DNA of 64,000 bases from an uncultured Eubacteriales bacterium (GCA_934541115.1 CAKTDF010000009.1:1-64000); one strand, 5' to 3'; positions 7,256 through 14,450 are shown, counted from the first letter of the stretch. Notes: generated by a model from the sequence alone, not told the origin. Made by a program: numbers and translations.

Positions 7256-7873
7256 ATGAAAGTTTTGCTTGTCAATTCAAGTCCGCATGAAACCGGCTCG
7301 GTTTATACCGCGCTTTCTGAGATGATTGCTGTTTTTAAAGCGGAGGGCGTTGAAACAAAGCTCATAAATATAGGCAAAAAGGACGTGCGCGGCTGCATAG
7401 CCTGCCTTTCCTGCCGAAAAACGGGCAAGTGCGTTTTTGACGATGTTGTCAACGAGGCGGCGAAGGACTTTGCCGAATGCGACGGCTTTGTAATCGGTGC
7501 GCCGGTGTATTACGCTTCCGCAAATGCAACGGCTTCGGCTTTTTGCGACAGACTGTTTTATTCAACGCCGTTTGACAAAACAATGAAAGTCGGCGCGTCG
7601 GTTGTTTCTGCGCGCAGGGGAGGCTGCACTGCGTCTTTTGACCAGCTTAATAAATACTTCACGATCTCCTCAATGCCGATTGCAACAAGTCAGTATTGGA
7701 ACCAGATTCACGGCAGCTGCGCCGAGGACGCACAACAGGACGCGGAGGGACTTCAGACCATGCGTACCCTTGCGCGCAATATGGTTTTTCTCATGCGCTC
7801 AATTGAGCTTGGAAAAGAAAAATTCGGACTGCCCGAAAAAGAACAGCCGCAAAGAACAAACTTTATTCGCTGA
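7256..7873 (+). CDS. NADPH-dependent FMN reductase-like flavoprotein
   Basis: About 205 residues of the NADPH-dependent FMN reductase (flavodoxin-like fold) superfamily. MKVLLVNSSPHETGSVYTAL carries the FMN phosphate loop, and GCIACLSCRKTGKCVFDD is the CxxCxxxxxC block found in many clostridial iron-sulfur flavoproteins. APVYYASANATASAFCDR is the second flavin-contact region. The open frame begins at 7124, but the fold starts at the ATG at 7256. The RBS there is weak (GGAAAGG about 15 bases upstream). Substrate unknown. Confidence 0.83.
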   Translation: MKVLLVNSSPHETGSVYTALSEMIAVFKAEGVETKLINIGKKDVRGCIACLSCRKTGKCVFDDVVNEAAKDFAECDGFVIGAPVYYASANATASAFCDRLFYSTPFDKTMKVGASVVSARRGGCTASFDQLNKYFTISSMPIATSQYWNQIHGSCAEDAQQDAEGLQTMRTLARNMVFLMRSIELGKEKFGLPEKEQPQRTNFIR

Positions 7874-7930
7874 AAAGGATAATTACAAAAAACAGAAGTG
7901 AAAATACAACGTTCAAAAGGAGACTGACAA

Positions 7931-8938
7931 ATGATTGCTTTAAAAAGAATGCTTGCCACCTTCCTTGCTTTTTTTAATCTCCTGTTTTCGTTCATTACCC
8001 CGGGTACGGCAGACAAAAACAGCGCCTTTCGTGTGACGTCATACGTTATTGCAGACCTCGTTCAAAATCCGGAAAGACTTTACACCGAGGATTTTGACAT
8101 TATTACAGACGTGATTCTTTTTGGTTGTGCAAGCTTTGACGCAAACGGAGCGGTAAATACCGACAGACGGGTACTTGAAACCGCACTTTCAAATCTTCGT
8201 GCGGTCATCGGTGAGCGCAACGTAAAGATTCATATTAATCTTCTCGGTCCGGGTCCGGTTCAGGATCATGATGATTACAACGATATGATGAACGACCAGG
8301 GAAAACAGCATACTCTTGCTTTCAAAAGCGGCGTGCTTGAAGATAACATAGTTGCTCTCCTCAACGAATACGATTTTGACGGTGTATACTTTGACTATGA
8401 ATATCCGTTCAATTATATCAACTGGACGCCGCTTAATCAGTTCCTTGTTCGCCTTCACAGCAAGCTCGGAGACAGGATTCTTGGGCTTGCAGTTACGGAA
8501 TGGGACATCAAGCTTTCTGCCGGGTCATATATGGCGGTTGACCGCTTTGAAATTATGCTTTATGATGTTTATGATGAATCCGGGCGCCACTCAACACCCG
8601 AAAAAGTCAAGGAGCTTTCAAAAAAGCTGAAGCTTTATTCAATACCTAAAGAAAAGATTGATTTCGGACTTCCGTTTTATTCAAGACCGGGAGACAGATC
8701 TAATTATTGGTACGATTACGCAAGCTACTGCGATCATATCGACGAAAACGGCTGTTACTATGACAAAGCGATTGACAAAACATTTTGGTTCAATCGTCCG
8801 AGAGATATTGCAGAAAAAACGCGGTTTGCGCTCGATGAGGGCTATGGCGGCGTAATGATTTGGCATTACACCTGCGACTTTCCGTCGAGTGATTCGCGCT
8901 CGCTTCTGCGCGCTATAGGCAATACGATTGCTGCGTAA
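7931..8938 (+). CDS. Secreted glycoside hydrolase family 18 protein
   Basis: 335 residues. Residues 1-28 form a signal peptide, and the remainder is a GH18 barrel. The catalytic strand at about residues 149-156 reads FDGVYFDYEY, matching the family DxxxDxE signature with the acid/base Glu present. Family members cleave chitin, peptidoglycan-type GlcNAc linkages or N-glycans, or are inactive lectins; the catalytic Glu and nearby Asp argue for activity. Short length and no binding domains suggest an endo-glucosaminidase-like or spore/cell-wall role. It is followed by a terminator. Confidence 0.85.
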   Translation: MIALKRMLATFLAFFNLLFSFITPGTADKNSAFRVTSYVIADLVQNPERLYTEDFDIITDVILFGCASFDANGAVNTDRRVLETALSNLRAVIGERNVKIHINLLGPGPVQDHDDYNDMMNDQGKQHTLAFKSGVLEDNIVALLNEYDFDGVYFDYEYPFNYINWTPLNQFLVRLHSKLGDRILGLAVTEWDIKLSAGSYMAVDRFEIMLYDVYDESGRHSTPEKVKELSKKLKLYSIPKEKIDFGLPFYSRPGDRSNYWYDYASYCDHIDENGCYYDKAIDKTFWFNRPRDIAEKTRFALDEGYGGVMIWHYTCDFPSSDSRSLLRAIGNTIAA

Positions 8939-8953
8939 AAAGATACATAAAAC

Positions 8954-8994
8954 CCCTGCCGCGTTCTTCGGAATACGGCAGGGATTCGTTTTTT
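8954..8994. terminator. Terminator between GH18 gene and mgtE
   Basis: CCCTGCCG (8954-8961) pairs with CGGCAGGG (8976-8983), followed by ATTCGTTTTTT. It ends the GH18 transcript; the convergent mgtE gene stops just beyond. Confidence 0.85.
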
Positions 8995-10390
8995 AAGCGG
9001 TAATGCCGACTGTTTTTATGAGAAACAGCCATGCAAGACCGTAGTAGGTTACAACAGCAACAAGGTCATTGACCGTTGTGATGAGCGGACCGGACGCAAC
9101 AGCCGGGTCAACCTTGATTTTGTGAAAAAACATGGGAATCAGCGTTCCCACAAGGCTCGAAATTATCATTGCAAGCAGAAGAGCCGCGCCGACGCAGCCG
9201 GAAATCAAAAATGCGTAGCTCACCGGATTGCCCTTTGCAAGCATGATATAAAGCCCAACAAAGATGAACGCCATCGCTCCGAGGAACAGCCCGTTCAAAA
9301 ATCCAACGCGCATCTCCTTGAATACCAAGGAAAACTTATCTTTGACAGAGAGATTTTCGTCCATCAGCACGCGGATAGTCACGGCAAGCGATTGTGTGCC
9401 GACATTGCCCGCCATGTCAAGAATGAGCGACTGAAAGCACATTACAAGAGGAATCACCGCAACAACGGACTCAAAAACGCCGACAACGGAGGAAACCGCC
9501 ATTCCGAGGAACAGGAGCACAATGAGCCAGGGCAGACGCTTTTTGATGCTGGTGCCCAAAGGTTCGTTCAAGTCCTCCTCGGCGGTCAAACCCGCGAGTT
9601 TTGCGTAGTCCTCGCCCATTTCATCGTCAACAACTTCAACGATATCATGGGCGGTGATTACGCCTAAAATCACGTCTTTTTCGCTCAGCACCGGGATTGA
9701 ATCTTCAGCATAATCTTTCAGCCTTTCAAGGCAATCGCTGATTTTTTCGTGTGCATAAACGGTGGGGTATGACGTTTGAACAAGTTCTTCAAGGCTTTGA
9801 TATTCTCTTGCAACAATGAGATCCTTGAGGTCAATTGCGCCGTAAAATCTATCGCTTTCATCGGTGACATAGATTGTTGAAATATTGTCGTTTTCTCCTG
9901 CCTGGCGAATCAGTTCGTGCGTTGCCTGCCGAACGCTCAGACCGCGGTGAATGACGATGAAATTTGTGGTCATCTCGTGACCTATTTCGTCCTCCTCATA
10001 TGAGAGGATCATTTTTACGTCTTTTCCGGCGTCCTCGTCGAGCAGCTCAACAATTTTTTGCTGCGCGCTTTCGTCAAAATCCTCAAGGGCGTCTATAGCG
10101 TCGTCGGAGTCCATTTCAGAGAGGACTTCGGCGGCTTTTTCTGTGCCTATTTCCTGCAAATACTGACTCGGGTTTTCAATGTATGAAAAGATTTCTGCGG
10201 CATATTCTGCGCCGAGAACGGGGAAAATTTTTTTCCTTTCCTCACTCGTCATTAGTTCAAGGGCGTCTGCAATGTCGCTTTCGTGGTAATCCGAGAGGGC
10301 GTTCAGCATTTCTTTTTGCTGGGCGCCGCTCCTCAAAATTTCAAGTATTTCATTTACATGGGTCTGTTCGTTTAATAATTTCTTATCCAT
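8993..10390 (-). CDS. mgtE: Magnesium transporter MgtE
   Basis: 465 residues in the standard MgtE order: the N-terminal superhelical domain (about 10-130), two CBS domains (about 135-260) that sense Mg2+, then five membrane helices (about 285-460) forming the Mg2+ channel. It contains the family-type LPWLIVLLFLGM and LVGTLIPMFF segments. The start ATG at 10390 has AAGGAGG upstream. A ~270-nt leader with its own small ORF and hairpins precedes it, so expression is probably controlled after initiation. Confidence 0.95.
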   Translation of the reverse strand: MDKKLLNEQTHVNEILEILRSGAQQKEMLNALSDYHESDIADALELMTSEERKKIFPVLGAEYAAEIFSYIENPSQYLQEIGTEKAAEVLSEMDSDDAIDALEDFDESAQQKIVELLDEDAGKDVKMILSYEEDEIGHEMTTNFIVIHRGLSVRQATHELIRQAGENDNISTIYVTDESDRFYGAIDLKDLIVAREYQSLEELVQTSYPTVYAHEKISDCLERLKDYAEDSIPVLSEKDVILGVITAHDIVEVVDDEMGEDYAKLAGLTAEEDLNEPLGTSIKKRLPWLIVLLFLGMAVSSVVGVFESVVAVIPLVMCFQSLILDMAGNVGTQSLAVTIRVLMDENLSVKDKFSLVFKEMRVGFLNGLFLGAMAFIFVGLYIMLAKGNPVSYAFLISGCVGAALLLAMIISSLVGTLIPMFFHKIKVDPAVASGPLITTVNDLVAVVTYYGLAWLFLIKTVGITA

Positions 10391-10394
10391 AACT

Positions 10395-10465
10395 GCCTCC
10401 TTCTGCCCTGAAAAGGGCGCAAAAAGTCCACCGCTTTCATTGCGGGGTCGTGTTACAACAGCGCA
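10395..10465 (-). promoter_or_regulatory. Hairpins directly before mgtE
   Basis: On the minus strand CCGC-AATGAAA-GCGG and then GCCCT-TTTC-AGGGC lie just upstream of the AAGGAGG ribosome binding site of mgtE. No M-box consensus is seen. They are plausible parts of a translational switch coupled to the upstream leader ORF. Confidence 0.4.
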
Positions 10466-10544
10466 GCAAGGAGCCGAAAATGAAAACGATGGTTAATAGG
10501 CATATTATATTTGTATCCGCCGCCAAAAGGCAGACAAGACGCTT

Positions 10545-10634
10545 TTACCTTAAAGCGGAAATCACAGACAACCGCAAAAGGGCAGAGCAGCCACCGTTTT
10601 TCAAGCTTCGTCCCGTACTATCGCAACTGTCCAT
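10545..10634 (-). CDS. 29-residue leader peptide ORF upstream of mgtE
   Basis: ATG at 10634 follows a perfect GGAGGTGA at ideal spacing and encodes a 29-residue peptide, MDSCDSTGRSLKNGG then CSALLRLSVISALR, ending at TAA 10545. It is the first ORF of the transcript from the promoter at 10694-10666, and mgtE follows about 155 nt later. It is not Pro-rich like MgtL of enterobacteria. No known function; inferred to be a regulatory leader. Confidence 0.6.
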   Translation of the reverse strand: MDSCDSTGRSLKNGGCSALLRLSVISALR

Positions 10635-10665
10635 GAATTTCACCTCCATAAAGCTTTGTGTTGTT

Positions 10666-10694
10666 ATTTTACCACTTTTCATGCGGTCAGTCAA
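10666..10694 (-). promoter_or_regulatory. Promoter of the mgtE leader transcript
   Basis: Minus strand TTGACT (10694-10689), 17-bp spacer, TAAAAT (10671-10666). Confidence 0.82.
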
Positions 10695-10729
10695 CCCGCG
10701 GCAGAAAATCGGCAGACGAAAAGCGGCGT

Positions 10730-12172
10730 TTAGCTGTCAGCTTTCGTGTAATACGTTTGGTCGGGGCTGTTAGGCTTTTCTTTGTTGGTTATGTCTATCT
10801 CGCCGCTTTCAATGAGCGGCTTAATGTATTTTTGTATTGCGTAAGACACTGTAGAAACACCCACATAGGCGGCAATCTCATTTCTTGTTCTCGGAACGGA
10901 GCAGAATTCCAAAATACCGTTTTTGCTTTTGTCGGGGCACTCGGCATATTCTCTGTTATTATAAAGCGTTACACAGAAATTTCCTCTTCTGTCTTCAAAC
11001 AACGGAGCAGGCAACCCGGACTTTTCCATTTCTGAACGAATTGTGGGAATTCCGGAATACCTGTTTTCGGTGAGCTTCATTGTTTCCATCATTGTGGCTA
11101 ACACGGGATTGCGCGTGTCCGGCTGAACTTTTCCGAGTTGGTCAAGTTTGAGCCTTCCATAAAGTCCTCCGGGATTTTTTACTTCGAGCCGATTGCTGTA
11201 TATTGTAATTTGTATAGGCATTCCCTCGGTGTGCATACTGTAATCTCTGTGTACTATAGCGTTGACGATGACCTCTCTGACTGCCGTCATAGGATATTCA
11301 AAACTATCCGTTCTTTTTCCTGTCTGCGGATTTATAACGGTGCGCAGTCTCATGTTGTTCCTGACAAATTTTATGGCAGAATCAATCATATCTGTTATTG
11401 GACCTTCAATGCGCTTGTTGTCAATAAACCGCTCTCCGTTTTTGCCAAGCTCTCCCATTTCGGTTCCGTAAATTGCGGTTGCCACTATTGAGAGCTGGGG
11501 GAAAAATGCCTGAGGATATATACCGAACATCATTATGCTTGAAATAGTAAGTTTTTTGTTTTTTGTTATGCTCATCAGCTCATTAAACTGCTCATCGGTA
11601 ACGTTGGAGATGTGCGGCTTGTCGTTTTTGCAATTTGCTTTGTATTTTTCAAAAAGAGCAGTGTTGATAATGTCAAACGACGCGCCCTCAACCGTTCTGA
11701 CATCGTCTTGGTATTTTTTTCTGTAAGCCTCATAGCTGTAAATTTCATAATCCGTCATTTGTTCATCTGCGTCTCCGCAACGGATATATGAACCGGTTAT
11801 TCTGCCTTTTCCCTTATAATAGCAAGGTCTTTCGGATATCTCTATGCCCGGTATTTCTGCCGAAAGAATAAATTTGCTGTCAATTTTGCTTATGGTTATG
11901 AGGGGTCTGACAATCGGTTCCATACTTTTGCACTGATTGTTGATTTGCGTTTGCAAATCTTGGGCGTCATAAACTCCGACTAAAGAATAATCTTTTTTTT
12001 CATCAATTCCAAAAATTATTATTCCGCCCTCATCTTGGTTAGAAAAGCTTGAAAGGGTATTATATAGTTTTTTGGGACAACCGTTTTCAGCTGATTTGAG
12101 TTCAATATTATTGGATTCGTGTTTATCGTTTATTATTTGTCTTACCAATTCATTGAGTTCATTGGGCTGCAT
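10730..12172 (-). CDS. AlbA_2 (Schlafen-like) / ATPase-fold transcriptional regulator
   Basis: 480 residues. The N-terminus (about 15-135) is an AlbA_2 domain: ESNNIELKSAENG and GGIIIFGIDEKKDYSLVGV. The middle (about 290-400) is the GHKL-like C-terminal ATPase fold common in these proteins: AVREVIVNAIVHRDYS and IQITIYSNRLEVKNPGGL. The end (about 425-475) is a winged helix: TRNEIAAYVGVSTVSYAIQKYI. Such proteins are annotated as ATP-binding transcriptional regulators; their ligands are generally unknown. GAGGTGATATT precedes the ATG. The promoter lies inside the first unit of a direct-repeat array, suggesting autoregulation. Confidence 0.85.
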   Translation of the reverse strand: MQPNELNELVRQIINDKHESNNIELKSAENGCPKKLYNTLSSFSNQDEGGIIIFGIDEKKDYSLVGVYDAQDLQTQINNQCKSMEPIVRPLITISKIDSKFILSAEIPGIEISERPCYYKGKGRITGSYIRCGDADEQMTDYEIYSYEAYRKKYQDDVRTVEGASFDIINTALFEKYKANCKNDKPHISNVTDEQFNELMSITKNKKLTISSIMMFGIYPQAFFPQLSIVATAIYGTEMGELGKNGERFIDNKRIEGPITDMIDSAIKFVRNNMRLRTVINPQTGKRTDSFEYPMTAVREVIVNAIVHRDYSMHTEGMPIQITIYSNRLEVKNPGGLYGRLKLDQLGKVQPDTRNPVLATMMETMKLTENRYSGIPTIRSEMEKSGLPAPLFEDRRGNFCVTLYNNREYAECPDKSKNGILEFCSVPRTRNEIAAYVGVSTVSYAIQKYIKPLIESGEIDITNKEKPNSPDQTYYTKADS

Positions 12173-12191
12173 AATATCACCTCATAACTAT

Positions 12192-12219
12192 ATTATATGC
12201 AAAACTTTTGAAAATTCAA
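12192..12219 (-). promoter_or_regulatory. Promoter of the AlbA_2 regulator gene
   Basis: Minus strand TTGAAT (12219-12214), 16-bp spacer, TATAAT (12197-12192). The spacer contains one copy of the TTTTCAAAAGTTTT element that repeats upstream. Confidence 0.75.
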
Positions 12220-12423
12220 CTTGGTTTTTAAAATAATTTGAAAACTTTCAAAATATACAGCCAAACTTTCGAACAGAAACCAAAAGTTTCAAAATTTTCG
12301 CCTAAACTTTCAAACAAAACTCAAAACTTTCAAAATTTTTCTCTAAACTTTCAAACAAAACGCAAAACTTTTAAAATTTTTGCCCGAACTTTCAAAATTT
12401 CAGCCCAAACGTTCAAATATTAC
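12200..12423. repeat. Phased direct-repeat array (41-bp units of two ~20.5-bp halves)
   Basis: The motif AAACTTTCAAA recurs with its central C at 12245, 12266, 12286 (as G), 12307, 12327, 12348, 12368, 12389 and 12410, so steps are 20 or 21 bp. Alternate halves are more alike, giving about four 41-bp units (12260-12300, 12301-12341, 12342-12382, 12383-12423), with outlying copies at 12205 and 12245. The spacing is two helical turns and the A/T tracts are in phase, so the DNA should be curved and could bind a regulator cooperatively on one face. A translated frame here (12238-12483) is a by-product of the repeats. Confidence 0.85.
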
Positions 12424-12471
12424 TCAAAAATGTTTTGGAACATTTTTCAATTCACTTTCATGAAATTAATG

Positions 12472-12500
12472 TTGACTTTTTGAAAAAAGTGTAATACAAT
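12472..12500 (+). promoter_or_regulatory. Promoter of structured RNA copy A
   Basis: TTGACT (12472-12477), 17-bp spacer, TACAAT (12495-12500). The whole block from TTGACT to TACAAT is identical to that before copy B (25518-25546). Confidence 0.85.
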
Positions 12501-12506
12501 GACTAT

Positions 12507-12755
12507 GCCAAACTAACTGAATATAGATATAGTGTGTTATTTTTGAGCAGATATTATTATCTGTCGGATGGTGTTGACATCGAAGGTATGTGTCAGAGTT
12601 CTTTTGCGCATAATAAACCAACTAAGAATTTGATAAAAACGCAAATTCTTGCTTGTTGGTTTGTTGTGGTGCGTGCACCTACCTTATAGCAGTTAGTTTG
12701 GCGACTATCGGAGTTTGCGTTTTTTGTGCGCTTACTTCGGTGGGCGCACTTTTGG
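12507..12755 (+). ncRNA. Structured small RNA, copy A
   Basis: About 249 nt from just after the promoter to a UUCG-capped terminator. P1: GCCAAACTAACTG (12507-12519) pairs perfectly with 12690-12702. Internal hairpins include CAGATA-TTAT-TATCTG near 12550. The main hairpin pairs 12615-12622 with 12655-12662 and 12624-12632 with 12642-12650 around loop ATAAAAACG (12633-12641). AAAAACGC (12635-12642) is complementary to GCGTTTTT (12717-12724) downstream of P1, making a pseudoknot. The terminator stem starts at 12726. Copy B keeps every element despite different sequence. No ORF with an RBS is present. The family is not identified. Confidence 0.8.
12726..12755 (+). terminator. Terminator of structured RNA copy A
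   Basis: GTGCGCTTAC and GTGGGCGCAC pair around a TTCG tetraloop (12726-12749), followed by TTTT. Confidence 0.85.
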
Positions 12756-12774
12756 CTTTTGAAGGGAAAGAGTT

Positions 12775-12902
12775 GGATGGTGCTCTTTAAAGCTTTAAGT
12801 GCATAATAGAGTGCCCGAAAGCCGCGGTTGTTCCCTGCGCGGCTGTTCGGGTCAAGCGTTGCCCTGCGGAGCACTCAGGATCCGCAGGGTGGTGCTTTTT
12901 TT
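12775..12902 (+). ncRNA. Stem-loop rich segment ending in a terminator (possible second small RNA)
   Basis: CCCGAAAGCCGCG (12814-12826) pairs with CGCGGCT-G-TTCGGG (12838-12851). CCCTGCGGA (12862-12870) pairs perfectly with TCCGCAGGG (12881-12889), followed by GGTGC and seven T (12896-12902). GTGCTC (12780-12785) can pair with GAGCAC (12869-12874) as an alternative to the terminator. It may be a separate small RNA or a second terminator for copy A. It lacks SRP, T-box or 6S signatures that I can recognise. Confidence 0.45.
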
Positions 12903-13041
12903 ATTGGCTTAATTTCAAAAGTTATTACCGCATTTGTTTGAGTGCTTTCAGGCTATTATAGCATTCGAATGAATGCAAAGCCAAACATTTAATTTAATGC
13001 ATGTTAGAATTAGCACAATGCACAAACGAGGGTGATAACAA

Positions 13042-13248
13042 TTGACAGCATATTTAAAAAGAATGCGCGACCTGAGAGAAGACAACGATTTCAGCCAGGA
13101 GCAGATTGCAAAAGAACTGAACATCACAAGGCAGCAATATCAGCTGTATGAGAGTGGAAAAAGAAAACTTCCGATCGATAAGCTCATTGCGTTATGCAGG
13201 TTTTACAAGGTATCGGCAGATTACGTTTTGGGAATCGATTTTGATTGA
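13042..13248 (+). CDS. Cro/C1-type (XRE) helix-turn-helix regulator
   Basis: 68 residues, nearly all one HTH_3 domain: LKRMRDLREDNDFSQEQIAKELNITRQQYQLYESGKRKLP split over the standard five helices, ending SADYVLGID. It is a compact DNA-binding protein of the kind that represses its own promoter. The start is TTG at 13042, with GAGGGTGA 7-8 bases upstream. The upstream region has the palindrome GCATTC-GAAT-GAATGC (about 12962-12977), a possible operator. No toxin or phage gene is adjacent. Confidence 0.85.
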   Translation: MTAYLKRMRDLREDNDFSQEQIAKELNITRQQYQLYESGKRKLPIDKLIALCRFYKVSADYVLGIDFD

Positions 13249-13300
13249 CAGTGTAACACCGGTGCGAAGTGGTGTGCGCGATGCATAAGCAGAGGCGAGC

Positions 13301-13374
13301 CGAACGCAATGTGCCCGAAGAATTTGTTTTTGGCACATTGCGGATCTTTTGCCTTAAAAAACAGCATTGAGTTT
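13301..13374. repeat. Dispersed hairpin repeat, family 1, copy 1
   Basis: CGCAATGTGCC (13305-13315) pairs perfectly with GGCACATTGCG (13332-13342). The block through GCCTTAAAAAACAGCATTGAGTT recurs, interrupted by about 100 bp, at 37524-37699. Nearly every base of the hairpin is shared between the two loci. Confidence 0.75.
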
Positions 13375-13688
13375 ATCTCTCTTTGAATACGCCTGTTTGA
13401 GCATGAATTGGGTGTATTAATTTAAAACTGAACGGAAAGCAATCGGACCATAATATAATTATCGGCAGGGCTGTGGCGGAACGAAAATGTTACGTCGCAG
13501 CCCTTGCTGAGTTTAATGACCGCACGGGTTTTGTCTCTTTCTTTACAGTGAATAATTTTACGCTTACGTTTTGAGACAGAATGAATAATGATCGATGAAT
13601 ATCGGAGAATAAACAACAGAGCAAAACGAATTGAAAAAGCGAGCGTATTTTTTGTCGTTATATTGGGAATAATATGCTCAAACAGGTA

Positions 13689-13708
13689 ATGAGTGAATAT
13701 TCACTCAT
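13689..13708. promoter_or_regulatory. Perfect 20-bp palindrome, possible TetR-type operator
   Basis: ATGAGTGAATATTCACTCAT is fully self-complementary. Its form resembles operators of TetR-family regulators such as RamR. No TetR gene lies in the window, so the regulator would be encoded elsewhere. It is about 130 bp upstream of the promoter at 13836. Confidence 0.45.
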
Positions 13709-13835
13709 AAAGTGCCAAAAACGCGTTTTAATGCCTAAACAGCACCAAAAACAAGTAAATTTGCACAAAAAGGCATTTTTAAGCTGCCAAAAACCATACA
13801 AAACACAAAAACATTCACAATTTGTTAAAAGTAGC

Positions 13836-13864
13836 TTGACAAAACGAAAAAAGAGTGGTAGAAT
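13836..13864 (+). promoter_or_regulatory. Promoter of small membrane protein gene
   Basis: Consensus -35 TTGACA (13836-13841), 17-bp spacer, TAGAAT (13859-13864). The transcript would begin with a hairpin GGTTTATGA-ATAAA-TCATGAACC (about 13884-13906) and a ~105-nt leader. Confidence 0.85.
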
Positions 13865-13976
13865 GACCTTGTCAAAAAGATAAGGTTTATGAATAAATCA
13901 TGAACCACACGACAGCGGTTCGCATTGCTCAAAACATCTCATCATTAACTAAGAAAATTTAAGGAGGAGCATAACA

Positions 13977-14183
13977 ATGATCATCACAAAAATTCACAGA
14001 AAAAACACCAATAACAGCAAAAAGTTAATCGCCGCGATTATGGCTGTTGCAATCGTCTTTCTTATGCTCGCTGCATTCGTTGTGGGCAGCAACGTTGAAA
14101 AAAGGAACGCTCAGGTTCCCGCAGAGAACAGCGTCAGTGAGGTTGGCGGACAGCAGGTTGCCGCAATGGCGCTGAATCGATAA
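13977..14183 (+). CDS. Small single-pass membrane protein, unknown function
   Basis: 68 residues: a basic N-terminus (MIITKIHRKNTNNSKK), one hydrophobic helix (about 17-38) and a short polar tail outside. It could be a membrane anchor, a secreted peptide precursor or a signal-anchor protein; there is no clear cleavage site or lipobox. A consensus promoter, a very strong RBS (AAGGAGGAGC) and a dedicated terminator make it a genuine and probably highly expressed gene. Confidence 0.7.
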   Translation: MIITKIHRKNTNNSKKLIAAIMAVAIVFLMLAAFVVGSNVEKRNAQVPAENSVSEVGGQQVAAMALNR

Positions 14184-14261
14184 CGTTTGCCGGGCTTTGA
14201 CCTATACGTTAGAACAGCTGACGTATCACAATAGGTAAATATCACAGTAAAATAAAAATGA

Positions 14262-14318
14262 AAAGACTACGTTTCACAAACTGTATTAACGCAGCTGATG
14301 TGAAATGTAGTCTTTATT
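14262..14318. terminator. Terminator after small membrane protein gene
   Basis: 17-bp stem (14262-14278 with 14299-14315, one G.T pair) followed by TATTTG; A-rich on the 5' side, so it may act on both strands. Confidence 0.8.
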
Positions 14319-14403
14319 TGTTGAATGCAAAAAACAATTGCGCGCCGCACGCTGTTTTTGGCAGACAGTCAACACGGCTGAATGTGACGTTGTGCATTAC
14401 ATA

Positions 14404-14434
14404 AGCCCCCAACAGGATAAGCCTGTTGGGGGCT
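14404..14434 (-). terminator. Terminator of PFOR gene
   Basis: GCCCCCAACAGG (14405-14416) pairs perfectly with 14422-14433; lies 17 bp beyond the PFOR stop on the minus strand. The T tail is weak (TTATGTAAT). Confidence 0.7.
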
Positions 14435-14450
14435 GCTGCATTCAGTTGAA

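Larger units (their letters stand above)
13249..13835. other. Intergenic region with repeats and a palindrome
   Basis: About 590 bp without a credible gene. It contains a dispersed hairpin repeat (13301-13374) and a perfect 20-bp palindrome (13689-13708). Short open frames at 13422-13616 (minus) and 13674-13883 (plus) lack ribosome binding sites and have low-complexity content. Confidence 0.65.

Noticed and set aside
10391..10660. M-box (ykoK) Mg2+ riboswitch before mgtE
   Set aside because: None of the conserved M-box blocks is visible by eye; a covariance search would settle it.
12238..12483. 81-residue ORF in the repeat array
   Set aside because: Translation of a 20.5-bp repeat; Lys/Phe/Gln low complexity, no RBS.
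12862..12902. T-box because of AGGGTGG
   Set aside because: The match is inside the terminator arm; no specifier stem, no NACCGCG continuation and no amino-acid gene downstream.
12775..12902. SRP (4.5S/scRNA) or 6S RNA
   Set aside because: The conserved SRP apical sequence and the 6S central bubble could not be found.
13674..13883. 69-residue ORF upstream of the small membrane protein gene
   Set aside because: No RBS, Lys/Gln-rich, overlaps the palindrome and the downstream promoter.
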